Shown piece after piece: positions 1 through 11,617 of a stretch of DNA of 64,000 bases. The notes under the pieces were generated by a model. It ran no database searches. It worked only from the letters and a program-made list of their open reading frames with translations, and had not been told where the DNA came from. The position numbers and the translations under genes are program-made. The stretch comes from Patiria pectinifera. Its lineage: Eukaryota > Echinodermata > Asteroidea > Valvatida > Asterinidae. The stretch covers positions 24,194,197-24,258,196 of the forward strand of contig CM057149.1 of assembly GCA_029964075.1 (NCBI GenBank), in the 5' to 3' direction. How positions within the stretch are numbered: position 1 is the stretch's first letter; the number at the start of each line of letters is the position of its first letter.

Positions 1-184
1 GACAAAACTTTGATGTTTACTATCAATCGTGGAGGCAGGCTTGTAGCTACTACAGCCAGACTGGTGTAAGGGCTGGATAGACCCTTTACAGTATTTAAAA
101 AAAATGTATCATCAATGCCGCAACCATTTCAACAGTTACTATATAAGGGCCAGTTAAGGTTCTAAAAATTACATTCTTTCCATT

Positions 185-662
185 CTTCTTACATAAACTT
201 ATAATAGTTTATGCGGTACCCGCTGCTATGTACATCAGATTCGAACCAGCCAACTGATCCCGTTAGCTCGGTGGTCGAGTGGTAAGACATCTGCACTAGA
301 AAGCAGGAGGTCGTGGGTTCGAGTCCCACCCGAGTGATTTTTTCCAACTTTCACTCGGGAGGTAACACACTGAGTATACAGTGTTTAAAACGTCGGTGAA
401 GGGCAAAACCTAAATTGATTTATATCACCCCGACGCAAAATTCCATCTTATAATAGTTTATGCGGGTGCCGCCTACATCAGATTCAAAAACCAGCCAACT
501 GATCGTTAGCTCGGTGGAGGAGTGGTAAGACATCTGCACTAGAAAGCAGGAGGTCGTGGGTTCGAGTCCCACCCGAGTGATTTTTTCCAACTTTCACTCG
601 GGAGGTAACACACTGAGTATACAGTGTTTAAAACGTCGGTGAAGGGCAAAACCTAAATTGAT
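185..662 (+). mobile_element. Dimeric tRNA-derived SINE
   Basis: Two head-to-tail copies of a roughly 249-bp unit (about 198-446 and 447-662). Each carries a tRNA-like head (265-337 and 508-580) with a canonical B box GGTTCGAGTCC and an anticodon loop CTAGAAA, which reads as Ser(AGA). The long variable arm of a true tRNA-Ser is absent and the acceptor stem is imperfect, so this is a retroposon head and not a working tRNA gene. The A-box region of copy 2 is changed relative to copy 1. The pair is flanked by a perfect 16-bp direct repeat, TTACATTCTTTCCATT (169-184 and 663-678), which looks like one target-site duplication around the whole dimer. The tRNA head and direct repeats are seen in the sequence; dimeric insertion is inferred. 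Confidence 0.75.
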
Positions 663-980
663 TTACATTCTTTCCATTACATTGAATGTAATGGACAAGT
701 GCATGGACCCATTAAGACATTTGGGGCGAGTCTTACAAGTTACCCATCCGGGCTCCGGTAGTCCATGATGGCTACGTGATGGGAGATCAAGACACATACA
801 TGTACGTAATGAGACAGTTATAGTTAGGTACACTTAATGTGGTATTTTCTTTATAAACAATGCGCGGCACTTTGGAGAACTAACTCGGACACCCAGCCTT
901 CTATATATTTGGCCGGCAACTGACTTAGCAGTGCTATACAGAATTACTATAGCTTCCATTTTCTTTTGTAACCAATGCAG

Positions 981-3900
981 CACCCGGCGGAGTCCCCCTG
1001 CAACCGCCAGAGATACTGGAGTGGGCCCCAGTCGTCGATGCGTTGGTCGGTGAAGACGTGAAGCTCTATTGTCTTGCGGTTGGAAAGTAAGTTCATTATA
1101 CGAAGGAATATGCGCTTCAAGTAATGAAAGAGAAGGGTAGGGTTCTAACTTACGTCTCTGTGAAATAATGATTATTCTTCCGTGTAATTAAGAAACCCTT
1201 TAAGTTGACAATAAAATAGGTACTGCCCGTACTGCTTTTAAACAATTCACATTTTTCTCCTAACGAGGTTTCCACTTGTATGTTTTATTTTTGACACATT
1301 TTTGTGTGTTTTGGGGCGTCTGCAACCCTTTAAAAACATTAGAACTACTATTTTGGGCTGATTTTACACACACAAGCAGATACGCCTTGCGCGTAGAGGT
1401 AGACCGGGTACAGCTGCCTACATTATCGATTATGGAAGGCGGATGGGCATGAAACAGTCTATTCTGCGAGAACTGAATTATTTTGTTGCGCCGCAAAGAA
1501 TTCGAAAATTGTATACCGGGTAGCGAACTGAATTATTAATCGTCGGTTTGGCCATTTATTATTTTATATAATCTGGTTTTATTTGCTTCGTTTCTTGACA
1601 GTCCAACACCATCTGTCCGTTGGAGCCGCCAACACTACCCATCATTCCAAGCTGCTGAGGGGGCCGTACTCACTCTGCGCAATGTGCAGCTTGATCACGA
1701 CGAAGGCGACTACACGTGCACGGCTTGGTCAACGAATGGACCGGACGTCAATCGAACCACGGCCTTGCATATTGAAGGTATAGGGATACTGCCTTGATGA
1801 TTCCTTCATGTCTGTATAAAGACTGCCGATATATTATCATAGCTTATTGAACCCGTACAGAATCTTGCCCACAGCAGAAATGGCCTGTAGGTGGACAAGC
1901 CCAACAGCACTGCCATAGCATCCAAGTGCAAATGAACTCCTCTAGCTCTCTGCGCATGTGACGTTATGACCATCGTGAATGACGTCATGATGGATATCCA
2001 ATCTCGGCTTAGTGCTATTCTAGATATATACATGTATCTATATTGAAGTTGTCACTTGAAAGTGGTATAGCAATATACTTTTATTTTTGCGGTTGGATGC
2101 GCGCAGCCCATGTTGGCTGGGCTTCAGTGTGTCATATACGCTGCCTCATTTGCGTGCTAAACTCCTAGTGCTGAATTTAATTCGGTTAGATTTGTGCGGG
2201 ATTATTGTCTACAAATAGTGTGAAGTTGTGCGACAAAGCGAAGGCAAGACACAACATCCGTTTTCGTTGATCCATGATAGAACGGATAGAAGTAAGCCTA
2301 TCTTTTGAATTGCAGGCGCGGTTCTAGAACCAATCTTTTGGGGGGGGGCTAGATCAAGCAATCAGTGGAAAGTTTAAATAATCATTCAATAACATGATGG
2401 AGTTGCGTGCACATTTTGACCCCCCCCCCCCAAACGGTTTACAGAACAATAGCATGTTTTATGTGGCGTCATTGCAATGGTCTAACTGTTAGTGACTTTG
2501 ATTCAGGATATTATGGGCTGGGAATCTAACTACAGTGTGCGAAAAAGCTCCTGGGGCCTTCCTGGCCTCCTGCAGTCTACTTCATTAATGAAATGCGGCG
2601 TCCTTTTTGGGCAAACTCATCGACAACTTTGTCGGGATGTTGAAGTAGTTCTTGTGTCATGTCGCGTTCGATTGCAAGGCCGCATAGATGTGTTAGTCGG
2701 CTGTGGCTCATGGTAGCGCGTAAATATGTCTTTACTCTTTTCATTGTTGAAAAACTTCTCTCTGCTGTTGCTGATGTAACAGGGATGGTACAGACCAATT
2801 GGAAGAAGCGGAGGAGGTCAGGAAATGCGGTTTGCAATTTATGCAACCGTTCCATGGTTTCCTCCGTCGAACCCGGAGCATCTGTTGAAAACATCTGACG
2901 TGCTACAGCCACCTGATGCTCTAGGTTATTGGGGTCTATGTTGATGTTGGAAAACTTGGCAATCATAGGTGCCATGTCAGCAAGTCGGAGAAAGCGATCT
3001 GATTCTGGATTAGCTGGGTCGCAAGCAATGCAGGCCTGGATAACATCATTGTTCTGAACAAAACGCCGGTGCATTTCAGACGACATCTTGTCAATGATTT
3101 CATACATACTACGACGGTAGATTGGTGGAGAACTCTGTCCAGCACCAGTTTCTTGTGTCATCCCCACAGATTCCGTGACTAGGAAGTCTTCCAGGCGGCG
3201 TGGTGGGGCCCTTGCTCTTGGTCTTGTAGTGTCATCTTGTATCTCGACACCAGCACCTTCGGCCATGGTTTTGGAAATGTTCATCATTTTCTCAAAGGCC
3301 TCGTCACATCGCATCTTCTCAATGGTTGAAATCGTAGCCTCTATTAGCTTGGATGATTTGGCCATGGTCAAGGTCTTGTCTTGAAGAGTCAGTGACAGTA
3401 GGTTGGACTTTCCCAGGACATCATAGAGTAGATTGATGGTGAAGATAACCTTGAATGATCTGAGCTGGAGGAGCAGACCCCGTGCTTCAGCCGCTTCACA
3501 TCTGTTATCGGATTCGGTCATCTTTGACAGCGTGTCACATATTTGTTTGAAGCGATGGAGAAACGCGGTGATTGCTTTGAACTTACACGCCCATCTGGTA
3601 TCACTTTGTTGTTGTAGCTCCAACACCTTCAAGTTACTTGCTCTTTGGGAGTCGACAAACAGGTCGTGGCGTTTTGTGGAAGCGGTAATGAAGCGATAAA
3701 CAGCTTCAAGTAAGCCAATCACATCACCTGCATAAGGTACAGACTTGCAAGTGTCGACTAAGACAAGGTTCAGCCTGTGGCCATGGCAGTGGACATAAGG
3801 ACAAGATGAACCTGACATCTGTCGAAATCTTTCCTGTACTCCAGAAAATCGCCCAGACATCACACTTGCGCCATCGTAGCATTGGCTTACACATTCTTTG

Positions 3901-6900
3901 AGACTGAGCCCAACTGATGTGAGAGAGTCTGCCAAAGTTGTTGCCAGGGACTGAGCATCCATCTTATGAACATCAACAAACATGAGAAACCGTTCGTTAA
4001 TGATGAAATCTTTCACGTATCTCAGACAAATGGACATTTGTTCTGTCTTGCTCACATCCCGGGCCTCGTCGGCAATCAAACTGTACATCCCACTTGCCTT
4101 CACATCATCAGTAATTGCCTTCTGTGATATGTGGAAAGCTGCTGCTAGAAGATCGTTCTGCGAATCCTTTGATCGATACGTTGCGTTGTTCGGCAATCTG
4201 TCTAGGTTTTGTTTAGTTTCAGGATTTTCCATCTCCAACAGCGTCAGAATTTCAAGAAAATTCCCGCGATTTGTAGTGTGTGTTTGGTCTGTTTCTTGAG
4301 TCTCCCTGTGACCGCGAAGAGCAATTGTCTGTTGTGCACATAACATGGCAACCCTGGCTAGCGTACAGACTGCTTTTCGATTTTGTGTTGTTTGTTTTTG
4401 CCTCGTATCCTCAAGCATTGTATGCACTCCCTGAGATGCCTTGGTTTGCTTCCACGCACACCACGAAGCCATAGCATTGATATGACCTTTACTCTCACTG
4501 TGCTTCTTGACTTTACAGTCTATCTTCTTCCAGTTGGAAAAGCCCTTTGTAGTAAATACGTCTTCAGCACAGGCGTGGCCTGAGTGGGATGGAAAGATGC
4601 GGCAAGCATAGCAGAAGGCAGCATCTTGCTCCTTGGAGTATTCTATGAATGGGTACCGGCTGTAATAGGTGGCACTAAAACTTCGCCTCTGTGATCCAAC
4701 CTGTGAAGATGGAAAGTGAGCTAGCCGTGGCTGAGTTGGTTCTCCATCATCCATGGTGTTCAGATCAGTTGGTTTCGATCTATCCTTCTGTGTCTCCTCT
4801 TGTAAAGCTGCTTCCGTGTCAATAGGATTCTGAAAGTATTAAAAAAGGAAACAAGAATAACGTGGACCATGATAAATATGCTTAAAAAACGTTACGGATA
4901 CTTATATAAAGTGACCAATTACTAAGTTGGATCGTATCATTAATAAAAAAATAACCTATTCAGATAAACCGAAACAATCCTGCATAATGATTAGCAACAG
5001 TTAGGCATTTTTTTTTCAAGTCAAAGCTAAATTTAACTGGGCAGTTACTCCTACTAGCTGCTTGTTGTCGAACACTATGACAAATCTTCCAAACGCCCGA
5101 CAGTAAAACACGTAGGCGTACTGGCCCCACGAACCAGTGGAACCACACCCCTAAAACAGTGCCACAAAACAGACTTTATATGAAAAAAGTGTCCCGTCCT
5201 AAATTGTATCTTATAAAATGTCATGCCGACTGACCGACCGACCCAAATTTATTCCAACCGTGTGATGCTAACCAAAGGTATTTTATGTTTGACGTAATCA
5301 AAACCATGCGGGGATAATATCTTCATTTAATTATTCTATAAACTCAGGGCCTTCTCGTTATTTATTGGGATGAAATATTTTTACTGTTGGAAATCTCCTG
5401 AATTACTTAATTGGGTTCAAAATTATTTCTGTAAAGTTTAGGGGCAGGAGGATATTTCTTATGAAGGATGTGGGTCCAAAGTTTGATGCAAAAGTGTCGC
5501 CCCAGTATAGCAATTCGGTTCGGTGTTTTTTTTATATTTAGCTGTTACCATCTTTCAGTATTTGTTAGGTTCTGCTGTTTCCATTATCATTGTTGTTGGT
5601 AACAGCACAATACATGTATATGTAGGTCTACAGAAAAGCTTTTTATAACAGACCAAACTGATAATATTAAAACCGTCCATAGCCTGATCCCCTTCTATTA
5701 TTTTATATATGTTAATTTATAATACAACAATCTCACCTCTTCTTGGGCATCATCAACATCTGCCGATGTGGAGGAAGATGGCCTGTCATCACTTTCTGTT
5801 ATCTCCTGTTTCTTCTTAAGAAAAAAATCCAACTTCATCTGCTTTCTTGGCGTAGCCATTTTGTCTGGTCTAAAGTACTGAATTTATCCCGTGAATACAC
5901 GTCTGCATCGTCTTCACTTCCAAACTGAGATTGGTTTCAAGTTCATGTAATACAAAACAAAGCGGCCGGAAGCGCCTGTGGAAACCGCAAATTCTAAACG
6001 CCACACGGTCAGAACCACATTTTCAATGGGGGGAGCGCTGACAAAATCCTACAATCACGCACACTATATTATTACCTAAAAGTGTACAAATGCCCCCTCT
6101 CACTTTTTTTTTTGGGGGGGGGGGAAGACAATTTGCATGTGTCGTCACCTTCTAAAATTGGCTACTGCCATTTTTTTTTTTTATGGAATTTTTTTGGGGG
6201 GGGCTAGACAAAATTTTGGGGGGGCTAAAGCCCCCCCTAGCCCCCCCCGTAGAACCGCGCCTGTTGAATTGTATTGTGTTGGCATTTTGGTTTCCCTTAA
6301 CAGCTGCACCTTACTGGATCGTCAAGCCTAAGGATACCACTGTCTACAAAGGCAAAGGGGCCACAATGTCATGTCAGGCGGGTGGCAAGCCAGAACCAGA
6401 CATTAAATGGATGGAGAACGGCGTACACAAACCAGAATATGGTAAGGTCATAAAAAGGCGACAATTCGGGCGATTCACAAATTTGGAAAAGCAGGTGTTT
6501 GTGGCGCTTATCTTCGCTCGTACCCCCGCCCTGCAAACAGGACGCTGGGATACTCTGATGAGCTTCACAGAATCTTGTGAAGGAAGTGGCCTATGACATA
6601 TGTATAAAGCATCTGGCTGCAGCTTTTCACGACCGCGATTAAACAATGTGCGCAAATGCTATCCGAAAACTTCCCATAGAATTGCGCACATTCCATACCG
6701 GATGTGATTTTTGTTTCATTGCGGACCATGTGGACAAAATTTTGAGCGTCGCATAATGCAATCCAACCGTTCGTGATTCGAAACGGAGCCCGAGCGAGTG
6801 AAGGGAATTGCAAATTTACAACACAGATAAGTTTTACAGAATTTCCTACATTATTACGCTTTTCAACGAGAAAAACTTCGCTAAATTGGAATAAAAGAGT

Positions 6901-9900
6901 AATGAATCAGTCTTAACGGCCGTTTCGAACCTTGCGGAGTCATGACCTTGATGACGCGCAGGTTACTGGTCACGCAAAATCCAACCAATCAGAGCGTGAA
7001 ATCATCAGAGTATCCCAGCGTCCTGTTTGCAGGGCGGGGGGTACGAGCGAAGCGCTTACCCTGATTAACCCACAAGTGCACCACGGGAAAAGTCAAATTC
7101 GTTTGTGGTCATTGCAGCCTTTTATTTATTTTTTGTTGGGCAACAAGTATTTTTTATTTGTGACGTTAATAAACAATGACTTCACATTCGAGGCTACATT
7201 TGGTTGATGTGAGTGAAGCTTACTAAATAAATAGTGTTTTTTTTCCTCTCCAAAGACGGTGCTTCATCAGTTCTGATGAATAACGTCACAATGGCAGACA
7301 GAAAGGTTTACCAGTGCACAGCATCGAACGTCCACGGGCAGATCATGGCCAACGCCATCTTGGATGTAACGGGTATGTTTAAATGCAGAGGATGTTTTCA
7401 CAGCAAGCTGTTTGTTTGACTCGTTTCCAGTCGCTCAATATTATGTTCTGACTCGTTGCCTGTGCAAGCAGGTGCGGCAAGAACAAGTCTTACCATTACA
7501 ATGACAAATTCGAGTAATTGACAATTGCCTCATTGTTTTCATAGAGTCCCCAGCGCACTTTATCCAATGGCATATGACCATCCTTATCTCAAAAACTTGC
7601 GAAGGAAACGCATTCGTCGCAATGGGCTGTGGGTACTTGCATTTCCCGCGCATGGCTCGTGCAAACATGGAAGTACTGAGCCCGAGTCACTTACTAATAG
7701 GGGCTAGGGCGATATAGGTATTCACGCTTGTATCAAATTACCACACGACAAATTAGACGTCAACACTTATCCTGGATTTGAGACGAGCAATATTCGAATA
7801 GGATTGTGTGCTGATCATTCACCGATAGGGCCTACAGACAAGGCAAAAACATTGAAAACTCATGTTTGTTAATTGTTTTCCCTAATTTCTTCTGTGCAGA
7901 GCCTCCACGGGTTAGCCCATCTGGAATCGGAGTCAGTATCCAAAGCAGGGAATCTGTCCTCATTTCATGGAACCCAATCGACGATGATCGCCTCACTGGG
8001 TTTAAGGTTCGTTATCCAGTCATGATCATTATACCTGCACAATGGGCATGTACCGGGTGCATACCTATGTTCCCCAATACCGATGTTCCCCAATACCGAT
8101 GTTCCCCAAAATCCTTACCATATAACCCTAACCCTAATCCTAAGGATTTCAGGGAACATCGGTATTGGGGAACATCGGGTAGACCCCCATGTACCCAGTA
8201 GGCTATGCGTGCTGGATCCGTGCTCTTTTCTGCCTGTTGCTGGCAAACTGATCATAGTCCAAAGTAAATAAAGATATAAAAGAACAGAACGAAATAATAA
8301 TAATAAACAAAATCATTTTTACGGGAAATGGTACCTTTATTAGGGAACATTCCGATAGGATTGGGTTGTGCAAAAAAAAATTCTCCCTAACTTAAAATAC
8401 CCCTAACCCCTATTTTCCCTTGCCTTATCTATACCACAACGAATACATTGGTATATTTATGTTTTGAACCACGAGCAATCGATCTAGCCTATTTGCGACA
8501 TTAACAATTTGCCTCTAATTAAGCAGGAGTTGGGACATTATGAGACATTGAAATGTCTTCCTAATCCCGGGGTCTCCCTAATGTAAACCTAATGATGGAA
8601 AAGGTCTTCTTACGGTTACATTAATAGGAATTACAATAACTATGCATTTCCTGGCTCTCTTGATCTTCTAAGGTGAGGTACCAGCGTTCAGATAGCGTCA
8701 AACCGAAACGGAAGGACTGCTATAGGGAAAGCTCCTGCATCCTGAAACATCTCAAAAGGAACGCCAAATTTTACTTCCGGGTCGTCGCCGTTTATAATGA
8801 CAGCTTTCAAAATGAATCTGATACCTACTCTTTCAACTTGGCACCCAAAGGTAATTTCTTGTATTCATTGTCGATAGTGTGAGGCTTACTGTAAACCTCA
8901 TGGGCGTCGCGAGGGGGGGCAAGGGGGGGCACTTGCCCCCCCCCTGGAAAAGCAAAAAAAAAAATGAAGGAAAAAAAAGAAAAGAAAAAGAAGCGCGAAG
9001 ACAAAGTGGTGTAAATTTAATGAGTTGGGGGGGGGCAAAATGTCCCTGCCCCCCTCTAAAACTGATAAATCGAGAATGTGTTGAGAAATACAAGCATTTT
9101 TTGGCAAAATTTTTTTTTGCCCCCCTCTAGAAAAAATCCTGGCGACGCCCATGGTAAACCTTCCCGATATACAAGGTGAGTCTGAATGAAAAAGACCTGG
9201 ACTCAGGATTGTTTTTCCCTTTAAACTGCAATTAAATTTGACACATCAATGAAGCATGTATTAAAAACGAGAATGTTCTGACAATCGCGTGAGAAAAAAA
9301 CAAATTACTGAAATTGGTCCATGCTATCAGAAGTTATGCATGTTTTTATTCAAAGAAGCCATAAGCACATCCACGGAATACAATTTTGAAGCTATGTTAC
9401 TGATTAATGTAGTAACCAACGGATATTGTATCACCAACCGATAATGTCACAAAAATTAACCGATATTGTATCACTAACCGATAATGTAACAAACATTGAC
9501 GGAAAATGTGCAGGAAATGTTACTACATATCGGCCAATTTTTGTTACACTATCGGTAACGACTGATACTGTAACAGTAACAACAATTGACCGATATAGTG
9601 TAGTAAATTTTACAACACTGATAATGTATCACCAACCGATAACGTCACACAAAAATTAATTGACCGACACTGTATCACTAACCGATAATGTAACAGAAAT
9701 TGACCGATAGTGTGGCAAACGTTACTACACTATCGGTCAATATTTGTTACATTATCGGGTAAGACCGATAATGTAACAACAATCGACTGATAGTGTAGTA
9801 CATTTTTACTACACTATCGGTCAATTTCTCGGTTAGTGACACATTATCGGTCAATTTGTGTGACATTATCGGTTGGTGATACATTATCCGTTGGTTACTA

Positions 9901-11617
9901 CATTATCAGTTGTAACATGGCGAACAAATGAAGTTTTTTTTCTGAAACGATGATGGTGGTGGTTGTCTGTTTTTCTTTGCAAGTTTTCGTTCGTTCGTGG
10001 AGGTAGGAAAACCACCATGGTTCATGGTATTTGTAAGGGTATTCATCAATGCGTATTGGTAAATGATCAGTATACAGGACAAGTGAATTGTGATATTTGT
10101 ATTAAAATGGAAATAACTTGTGAATAGGGTACGCAAATTACGTGAAATGTTCACAATTTATAGTCAATAAAATGTACTTCATCCCTAATATGGATAGTCA
10201 ATAACATGTACTTCATCCCTAATATGGTGGGTTTTTTTAATGGAGCGAGCTACATATGTAATAAAATATATATATTTTTCAAATTCGGTAATTTTCTTTT
10301 CGACTCACCTTGAGTTACTCAAAATGACGCAACATGTACGTGGCTCACTTTTTTGGGGGGTGGGTGGGTAAAGTCACAAACTTTAGGTTTTCGTTTCTTG
10401 AATTTCTTATTGTATAAACTCAATCTTGGGTTTCCATTTGTGTGTGTGTACTTTTGCAGATACCTACCGCCCCTATAGATCACCCACACTCTGGAACTTG
10501 TTCAACACTGCGTTATACTGCGTCATAGTATTGGGTGTGTCCACTCCGCTCATCATGTGTATCATACTTTGCATCCGTGACCAGTACGTTCATGTTATTT
10601 TTTTTTAATGGATTACCTGGGCCTAATATTACAAAGCAGATTTCTGCATTTGGTAGTTCCTTGAAATCGGTTCCTCATAGAAATCGACGTTGTTTTCCCA
10701 CTGAAAATTTAAAAAAAATGGCTAATTCATGTAAGTACCGTACCGCTCAAAACGAAAAGATTATGGTTGAAATATAATTTAAAGCATTAGCGCACGTACT
10801 ACATCTTTCTTTATTGTAAAAACACAGCAAGACATTGTTTTTGCGTTTGTGTTGGAAATTGGTCGTACACGTTTATTTTCACGCCTCAATGAAATTGCAA
10901 GGAAATAGTTGGGAAGATTTGTTTTTGTGTACATTTTTACTTGGGCCACTCTCACCTGGGATATGAGAGTGAGAGGGGTCCGAGTAGTATTTACACATTC
11001 ACTTAATTGATTGTATTTCTGGATCTGGGACCCTAATGGAATTGGGTAAAACGGAGTGGATTGAGAAATAGTCAGGCTTTATATAATTTCATTGAAGAAA
11101 AAAAACCCCATGAATCAGTTTTAATTATTTGTTTTCTGAATGTTGCACTTTTTGGGCACACACTCTGCATTGTGATAATATGCATATGCTCTTGATTTCA
11201 GAATAAATGGTTACGAGCCCGATGATGAAGATGAAGATGACGGTTGGGGAGGAAGAGGGAACAATAGGCCTACGCCAAAAGGTATGTTGCACGAGTTGGA
11301 TAGTCAGAACTGGCGTCTCTAGTTTTGAGAACTGAGTAGATAGTTGCCAAAAAATCAACAACAACCATATACAAACAAATCTATCGTTTCATTTAGCTAT
11401 AGATTCCCACAAGTTCTTGCATAGTTGGATTGATTACGCCTTCAGACTGCCTCAGTGCATGTCGTTTGTTTTTCTGTGCAGATAAAAACTTCTTTTCCCT
11501 CTTTTATTCTCTCTCATTACTGCAGTTGAAAAGGTTAAGACCGTGCATACAGTGGTTCGCCAGCAACATGGCGCAGGCGCAGGACCATCACAGAGCAATG
11601 CCAACCATGTGGTGTAA
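981..11617 (+). CDS. L1/neurofascin-like Ig-FN3 transmembrane adhesion protein, 3' part
   Basis: Nine exons give an unbroken reading frame of 371 residues to the stop: 981-1086, 1602-1777, 6304-6441, 7256-7372, 7900-8006, 8673-8850, 10460-10583, 11202-11281 and 11526-11617. All junctions are GT-AG and phases match. Exons 1-2 form an Ig domain (cysteine in VKLYCLAVGNPTPSVRW, then DHDEGDYTCTA). Exons 3-4 form a second Ig domain starting AAPYWIVKPKD and ending RKVYQCTASNVHG, close to Ig4 of neurofascin, NrCAM and L1. Exons 5-6 form one fibronectin-III domain (SVLISWNP, LTGFKVRYQ, FYFRVVAVYN). Exon 7 carries a hydrophobic membrane span (about 25 residues, ending IMCIILCIRDQ). Exons 8-9 give a short acidic then basic cytoplasmic tail. 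L1-family proteins normally have six Ig and four or five FN3 domains and an ankyrin-binding FIGQY motif; here Ig4 runs straight into one FN3 and the tail lacks FIGQY. A role in neural or epithelial adhesion is inferred from family resemblance. The 5' end lies outside the window. Intron 2 carries the hAT element. Confidence 0.82.
2313..6263 (-). mobile_element. Complete hAT-superfamily DNA transposon
   Basis: A 3951-bp element in intron 2 of the adhesion gene. Its ends are inverted repeats sharing at least 14 exact bases, CAGGCGCGGTTCTA, followed on both sides by G-rich (inward C-rich) runs. It is flanked by a perfect 8-bp target duplication, TTGAATTG, at 2305-2312 and 6264-6271. Eight-base duplications and short CAGG-type ends are standard for hAT elements. 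The element encodes a transposase with no visible stop or frameshift, in the opposite orientation to the host gene. Its right end lies only 40 bases before host exon 3 (6304), so it leaves just the last stretch of the intron, with the acceptor, between itself and the exon. Insertion looks recent because the ends, the duplications and the ORF all agree. Confidence 0.93.
2577..5859 (-). CDS. hAT transposase with TTF-type zinc finger (ZMYM1/DUF4371-like)
   Basis: Two exons on the minus strand. Exon 1 (5859-5737) encodes 41 residues starting MATPRKQMKLDFFLKKK and ends at a GTGAGA donor. Exon 2 (4829-2577) begins after a CAG acceptor in the same phase and encodes 750 residues, so the protein is about 791 residues. 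A TTF-type zinc finger lies near residues 90-160 (FCYACRIF, then NWKKIDCKVKKHSESKGH). The DUF4371/transposase core follows, with acidic motifs IADEARD and QCYDGASVMSG and a conserved CHGHRLNLVL segment. The C-terminal hAT dimerisation region includes TSATAERSFSTMKRVKTYLR. A transposase of this type would bind the element ends and catalyse cut-and-paste transposition in the nucleus. The uninterrupted frame suggests an autonomous or recently active copy. A domesticated ZMYM-type gene is less likely because flanking inverted repeats and target duplications are intact. Confidence 0.9.
6509..7047. repeat. Foldback MITE in intron 3 of the adhesion gene
   Basis: About 55 bases at 6509-6565 (beginning TTATCTTCGCTCGTACCCCC) recur in inverted orientation at about 6990-7047 (ending GGGGGGTACGAGCGAAG). 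The roughly 430 bases between have no coding sign. Part of the same terminal sequence (CCCTGTTTGCAGGGCGGGGG) reappears near 35020, so this is a dispersed family. No transposase is present, and it fits a non-autonomous DNA element. Confidence 0.6.
8060..8185. repeat. Hairpin with telomere-like loop
   Basis: Tandem GATGTTCCCCAATACC-type units at about 8065-8108 pair with an inverted copy, GGTATTGGGGAACATC, at about 8158-8176. The loop contains TAACCCTAACCCTAATCC (8124-8141), which resembles the animal telomere repeat. It sits in the intron between the two FN3 half-exons. It may be a small foldback element or a scar of end-joining; nothing coding is seen. Confidence 0.5.
8899..9153. mobile_element. 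Non-autonomous hAT MITE (255 bp)
   Basis: The ends are inverted repeats CATGGGCGTCGC and GCGACGCCCATG, flanked by a perfect 8-bp duplication GTAAACCT at 8891-8898 and 9154-9161. The interior has G-runs near one end, C-runs near the other and an A-rich centre. Apparent open frames on both strands here are products of the low complexity. Inserted 48 bases after FN3 exon 6 of the adhesion gene. Confidence 0.88.
9394..9918. repeat. Snapback repeat made of degenerate CCGATAATGTAAC-type units
   Basis: This 525-bp block in the intron before the transmembrane exon is one long imperfect inverted repeat. The left end (ATGTTACTGATTAATGTAG) matches the reverse complement of the right end (CTACATTATCAGTTGTAACAT). 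Both arms consist of short direct repeats of the form ACCGATAATGTAAC or ACCGATAGTGTAGTA separated by A/T-rich spacers, alternately in one and then the other orientation. It carries no ORF of note. It may be a foldback-type mobile element whose arms are built from tandem repeats. No clear target duplication is visible. Confidence 0.75.

Noticed and set aside
265-580. Two tRNA-Ser(AGA) genes
   Set aside because: Imperfect acceptor stem, no long variable arm, and both lie in SINE units with a shared target duplication.
8833-9152. Overlapping open frames on both strands
   Set aside because: They fall on a hAT MITE with G- and C-runs; inverted repeats keep both strands open by chance.
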